Of a stretch of 64,000 nucleotides of DNA, positions 60,939 to 64,000 are shown in pieces. Each line of letters starts with the position of its first letter. Positions within the stretch are counted from its first letter, which is position 1. The stretch comes from Streptomyces lucensis JCM 4490 (lineage in GTDB: Bacteria > Actinomycetota > Actinomycetes > Streptomycetales > Streptomycetaceae). A program made the position numbers and the translations under genes. Below the pieces are notes generated by a model. It saw nothing but the letters and a program-made list of their open reading frames with translations. It ran no database searches and was not told where the DNA came from. The DNA is taken from positions 1 through 64,000 of the forward strand of contig NZ_BMUE01000025.1 in NCBI RefSeq assembly GCF_014650035.1, given 5' to 3'.

Positions 60939-63900
60939 TCAGCGGGAGGCCAGCGGTACGCCGCCGGCGCTCAGGACGGCCCGCGCCGCCTCGGCCGGAC
61001 GGGTGCGCAGGAAGTAGTGGCCCCCATCGGCCAGTTCGTGCAGGTCGACGTGGTCGGCCACGAGCAGCCAGTCGCGGTGCCGCCGGGTGTGGCCGGCCGT
61101 GTGCGGGTCGTCGGCGGCGACGACCACCGACACCGGCGCGGAAAGCTTCACCGGCGGCGGCGCCTGGAGCAGGGCGCGGAAGTAGCGGTGCGCGCCCGCG
61201 CAGTCGTGCCGGTAGGCGGCACCGATGCGCTCGGCGTGCCGCGCGTTCAGCTCCGCGAGTTCCGGGTAGCCGCTGTCCGCGGTCAGCCGCGCCGCGATCT
61301 CCGCGTCGCCCAGGCCCGCCAGCTCGTCGGCGGCGGCGCCCCGTTCGGCGGCGGTGCCGAGCAGTTGCGCACCGACGAACACCCTCGTCACCCGCACGCC
61401 GCGCTCCTGGAGCCGTCTGGCCGTCTCCAGGGCCGGCGCGGCGCCCGAGGAGTGGCCCCACAGCATGACCCCGGTCAGGCCGCGCTCCGTGATCTCGCCG
61501 GCGACCCGCTCGGCCAGCTCCGTGATCGACGCGAACGGCTCGCGCTCCGCCGTCAGGTCGTGCCCGGGCAGGTCCACCGCGAGGACCGCCGGGCCGCTGC
61601 CCGCCAGCGCGTCCGCCAGCGGCCGGTAGTTGACGGCGTTGCCGCCCGCGTAGGGGAAGCACACCAGTGCCTGCTCCGGCGCACCGCGCCCTTCCGACAG
61701 GGGCTGCAGCAGCTCCGTGCGCCGCCGTGCGCCGTCCTCCAGGAGGGCGGCGAGATCGGCGAGGACCGGATGCCGGGTGATGTCCTTCAGCGACACCGCG
61801 CGGTCGAGGGCGAGGGTGAGTTTGACGGCCGTCAGGGAGGTGCCCCCGGAGTCGAAGAAGTGGTCCGTCCGGCGGATCCCGTGCTCGGGCACGCCCAGGA
61901 GTCCGGCCCAGGCGGCCGCCAGTCTCCGTTCGGCCGGGCTGAGTTCGCCCGCGCCGTCGCGCGTGTCGGCGGCGGCCGGCGCCGTCCGGCCGGCCAGCCG
62001 GGTCAGCGCCTTGCGGTCGGTCTTGCCGTTGGCGGTCAGCGGCAGGCTGTCCTGCCAGTGGAAGGCCGAGGGGACCATGTAGGCGGGCAGCACCGCCGCC
62101 AGCGCCTCGCGCAGCACCTCCGGCTGCTCGCGCCTGCCGGTGTGGAAGGCGATCAGATGCCTGCTCCCGTCGCCCCGCTCGGTGACGACGACCGCGCCGT
62201 CGCGCACGCCGTCCACCCGCAGCAGGGCGTTCTCGACCTCACCGATCTCGATCCGGAAGCCCCGGATCTTCACCTGGCTGTCCCGGCGGCCCAGGAACTC
62301 CAGCTTGCCGCCGGGGTGCCAGCGGCCCCAGTCACCGCCCAGGTACAGCCGTTCACCGGGCCGGTAGGGGTCCGCGCGGTAGGCCTCACGGGTCCGCTCG
62401 GGATCGTTGACGTACCCCCGGCCCACGCAGACGCCGGAGAACGCGATCAGCCCCGGGGCGCCCAGGGGGACCAGCGACAGCTGCTCGTCGACGACGTAGA
62501 CGCGCACGTTGTTCACCGCGTGCCCGAGCAGCACACGGTCGGGCACGCCGTCCAGGATCTCGTGGTTGGTGTCGTCCGAAGTCTCCGTCAGACCGTAGGC
62601 GTTGAGCAGCCTGATGCCCGGCTGCACCGCGAACCAGCGCTGCACCAGCTCCCGTTTCAGCGCCTCACCGGTCACCGACACACAGCGCAGGTCCGGCAGC
62701 GCGCGGGGGTGCCGCTCCAGGTAGGAGACCACGACCTCCAGGTACGAGGGCACGACCTGCGCCACACCCACCCGGTCGCGTACCAGCGTGTCGACGAAGC
62801 GCTCCACGTCCACGACGACGTCCTGGCCGACCAGCACGGTCCGCCCGCCGACCAGCAGCGCCGACACCAGCTGCCACAGCGAGATGTCGAAGCACTGCGG
62901 CGCCGTCTGCGCCACCACGGTCCCCTCGCCGATCCCCAGGTCGTCGATCTTCGCGTGGAGATGGTTGAGCATGCCCGCGTGCTCGCACATCGCCCCCTTG
63001 GGCTCACCGGTGGAGCCGGAGGTGAAGTAGATGTAGGCCAGCTGGTTCGCGTCGACCCGCACACCCGGATCGCTGTCCGGGTGCCGTTCCGCGTACGCCG
63101 TCCCGACCAGCAGCTTCTCGGCCCCCGGCACGGCGGCCAGCGCCTCGTCGAGGGACTTGGTGCTGCCGGACTCGGCCAGGACCAGCCGGCACCCCGCGCG
63201 CGACAGCGTGGCCGCGATGCGGCTCGCCGGGAAGTGCGGCTCGATCGGCAGGTAGACGCCGCCCGCCTTGAACACGGCGAGCGTCGCGGCCAGCCAGTCG
63301 AGGTTGCGTTCGGTGACGACGGCGACGACGTCCTCCCGGCCCAGCCCGCGCTCCAGAAGCGCCCGCGCCAGCCGGTTGGCGCGCGCGTTGAGCTCCGCGT
63401 ACGTCCACTCCCGCTCGCCGTGGACCGCCGCCACCGCCCGCGGGTGGGCCCGTACGCGCCGCTCGAACAGCTCGTGCGCCCGCACGTCGGGCAGCGGGCG
63501 GTCGGGGCCGGCCAGCCCTTCGAGCTGCTCCCGCACCTCGTCGGCCGACAGCAGGCTCTGCCGGGCGTGGCCGGCGTCCGGGCCGGCCGTCATGAGCCGC
63601 AGCGCCGTCAGGTGGTAGCCGCCGATCCGGGCCGCGCTCCCCGCGTCCAGCACGTCCGTGCGGTAGCGCAGGCGCAGCACCAGCCGTCCGCCCCGGTCCG
63701 ACCAGCGCACGTGCAGGACACCGGCGTCGGCGGGCGCCTCCCCGGCTCCCAGGGGGCCGAACACCACCTCGTACGGCGGCTCGGTCAGCCCCAGTTCCTC
63801 CCGCAGCCGTGCCACGGGGAACTCGCGGTGCGCCAGCACCGCCGCCTCGGCCCGTTCGGCGGCCGACAGCAGGGCGTGCCAGGAGTCCGGGGGGACGGCC

Positions 63901-64000
63901 ACCCGGCACGGCAGCGGCTCGCCGCGCACCCCGGCGGTGTACCCCGTCACCACCTCCTGCTCGCCGGACAGCGCCGCCAGCACCTTGGCGTGCGCCGCCA
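60939..64000 (-). CDS. Terminal NRPS module with thioesterase (5' part beyond the window)
   Basis: About 1020 residues are visible. Order: the end of a condensation domain (AHAKVLAALSGEQEVVTGY onwards), an adenylation domain (FTSGSTGEPKGAM about 320 residues in, AYGLTETSDDTNHE near 461, LPLTANGKTDRKAL), a carrier domain whose Ser is in FFDSGGTSLTAVKL near 714, and an alpha/beta thioesterase with GHSSGA near 845. So this is the last module. Reading the binding pocket by hand gives D-I-W-Q-S-T-A-D-D; the two final acidic residues fit a basic side chain such as a diamino acid, a tentative reading. The reading frame stays open to the window edge, so no start is given. Confidence 0.92.
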   Translation of the reverse strand, partial: AAHAKVLAALSGEQEVVTGYTAGVRGEPLPCRVAVPPDSWHALLSAAERAEAAVLAHREFPVARLREELGLTEPPYEVVFGPLGAGEAPADAGVLHVRWSDRGGRLVLRLRYRTDVLDAGSAARIGGYHLTALRLMTAGPDAGHARQSLLSADEVREQLEGLAGPDRPLPDVRAHELFERRVRAHPRAVAAVHGEREWTYAELNARANRLARALLERGLGREDVVAVVTERNLDWLAATLAVFKAGGVYLPIEPHFPASRIAATLSRAGCRLVLAESGSTKSLDEALAAVPGAEKLLVGTAYAERHPDSDPGVRVDANQLAYIYFTSGSTGEPKGAMCEHAGMLNHLHAKIDDLGIGEGTVVAQTAPQCFDISLWQLVSALLVGGRTVLVGQDVVVDVERFVDTLVRDRVGVAQVVPSYLEVVVSYLERHPRALPDLRCVSVTGEALKRELVQRWFAVQPGIRLLNAYGLTETSDDTNHEILDGVPDRVLLGHAVNNVRVYVVDEQLSLVPLGAPGLIAFSGVCVGRGYVNDPERTREAYRADPYRPGERLYLGGDWGRWHPGGKLEFLGRRDSQVKIRGFRIEIGEVENALLRVDGVRDGAVVVTERGDGSRHLIAFHTGRREQPEVLREALAAVLPAYMVPSAFHWQDSLPLTANGKTDRKALTRLAGRTAPAAADTRDGAGELSPAERRLAAAWAGLLGVPEHGIRRTDHFFDSGGTSLTAVKLTLALDRAVSLKDITRHPVLADLAALLEDGARRRTELLQPLSEGRGAPEQALVCFPYAGGNAVNYRPLADALAGSGPAVLAVDLPGHDLTAEREPFASITELAERVAGEITERGLTGVMLWGHSSGAAPALETARRLQERGVRVTRVFVGAQLLGTAAERGAAADELAGLGDAEIAARLTADSGYPELAELNARHAERIGAAYRHDCAGAHRYFRALLQAPPPVKLSAPVSVVVAADDPHTAGHTRRHRDWLLVADHVDLHELADGGHYFLRTRPAEAARAVLSAGGVPLASR

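Overview
The window is very GC-rich actinobacterial DNA, almost certainly a Streptomyces chromosome. The evidence is GTG starts and stop-start overlaps of four bases throughout, strong third-position GC, an intact dasR-dasABCD locus with DasR operators, ANTAR/GAF and SpoIIAB-like ATPase regulators, F420-type oxidoreductase, and two biosynthetic gene clusters. No tRNA, rRNA, CRISPR array, insertion sequence or phage gene was seen.

Left end (1-1.96 kb): the tail of one gene, two small membrane proteins, a DUF3140 protein and a truncated LacI regulator. From about 1.97 to 23.9 kb lies what reads as one uncharacterised biosynthetic cluster. A long leftward operon, tightly overlapped, encodes three adenylate-forming ligases (one FAAL-like), two free-standing acyl carrier proteins flanking a transglutaminase-fold protein, a ferritin-like diiron protein, a hotdog thioesterase, an acyl-CoA dehydrogenase, a fused TrpE-TrpG anthranilate synthase and an ABC1/AarF kinase-like protein. 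To its right sit two paralogous pairs of ECF sigma factor plus SRPBCC protein, a phosphopantetheinyl transferase, a class II DAHP synthase, an MMPL exporter and an epoxide-hydrolase-type protein. Together these could make chorismate and anthranilate, load it and a fatty acyl group on carrier proteins, join and oxidise them, and export the product. The assembly logic resembles the AdmF step of andrimid, but the product is not recognised. A 28-bp promoter-like element is shared by the two main operons, and a near-perfect inverted element lies between the exporter and hydrolase genes.

Middle (24-43.5 kb): mostly housekeeping or conserved Streptomyces genes: GAF-ANTAR protein, meaB-mutB-mutA (methylmalonyl-CoA mutase), a SepF-like protein, an ATPase/MazG pair, a DUF6099 protein, an LLM F420 oxidoreductase, a lipoprotein, the Hen1-Pnkp RNA repair operon, and arginine deiminase, ornithine carbamoyltransferase and an amino-acid permease.

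Right (43.8-64 kb): a CoA-dependent aromatic catabolic module (enoyl-CoA hydratase, fused FAD hydroxylase/OYE reductase, PaaX regulator, aryl-CoA ligase, acyl-CoA dehydrogenase, RidA) best read as 2-aminobenzoyl-CoA or salicylyl-CoA breakdown; then dasR, dasA, dasB, dasC and a GH3 N-acetylglucosaminidase (chitin-sugar uptake and its global regulator) with three DasR sites; and finally the downstream end of a second biosynthetic cluster, in which SbnA/SbnB make L-2,3-diaminopropionate, a SyrP-like dioxygenase hydroxylates an amino acid, and a terminal NRPS module with thioesterase, cut by the window end, releases a peptide.
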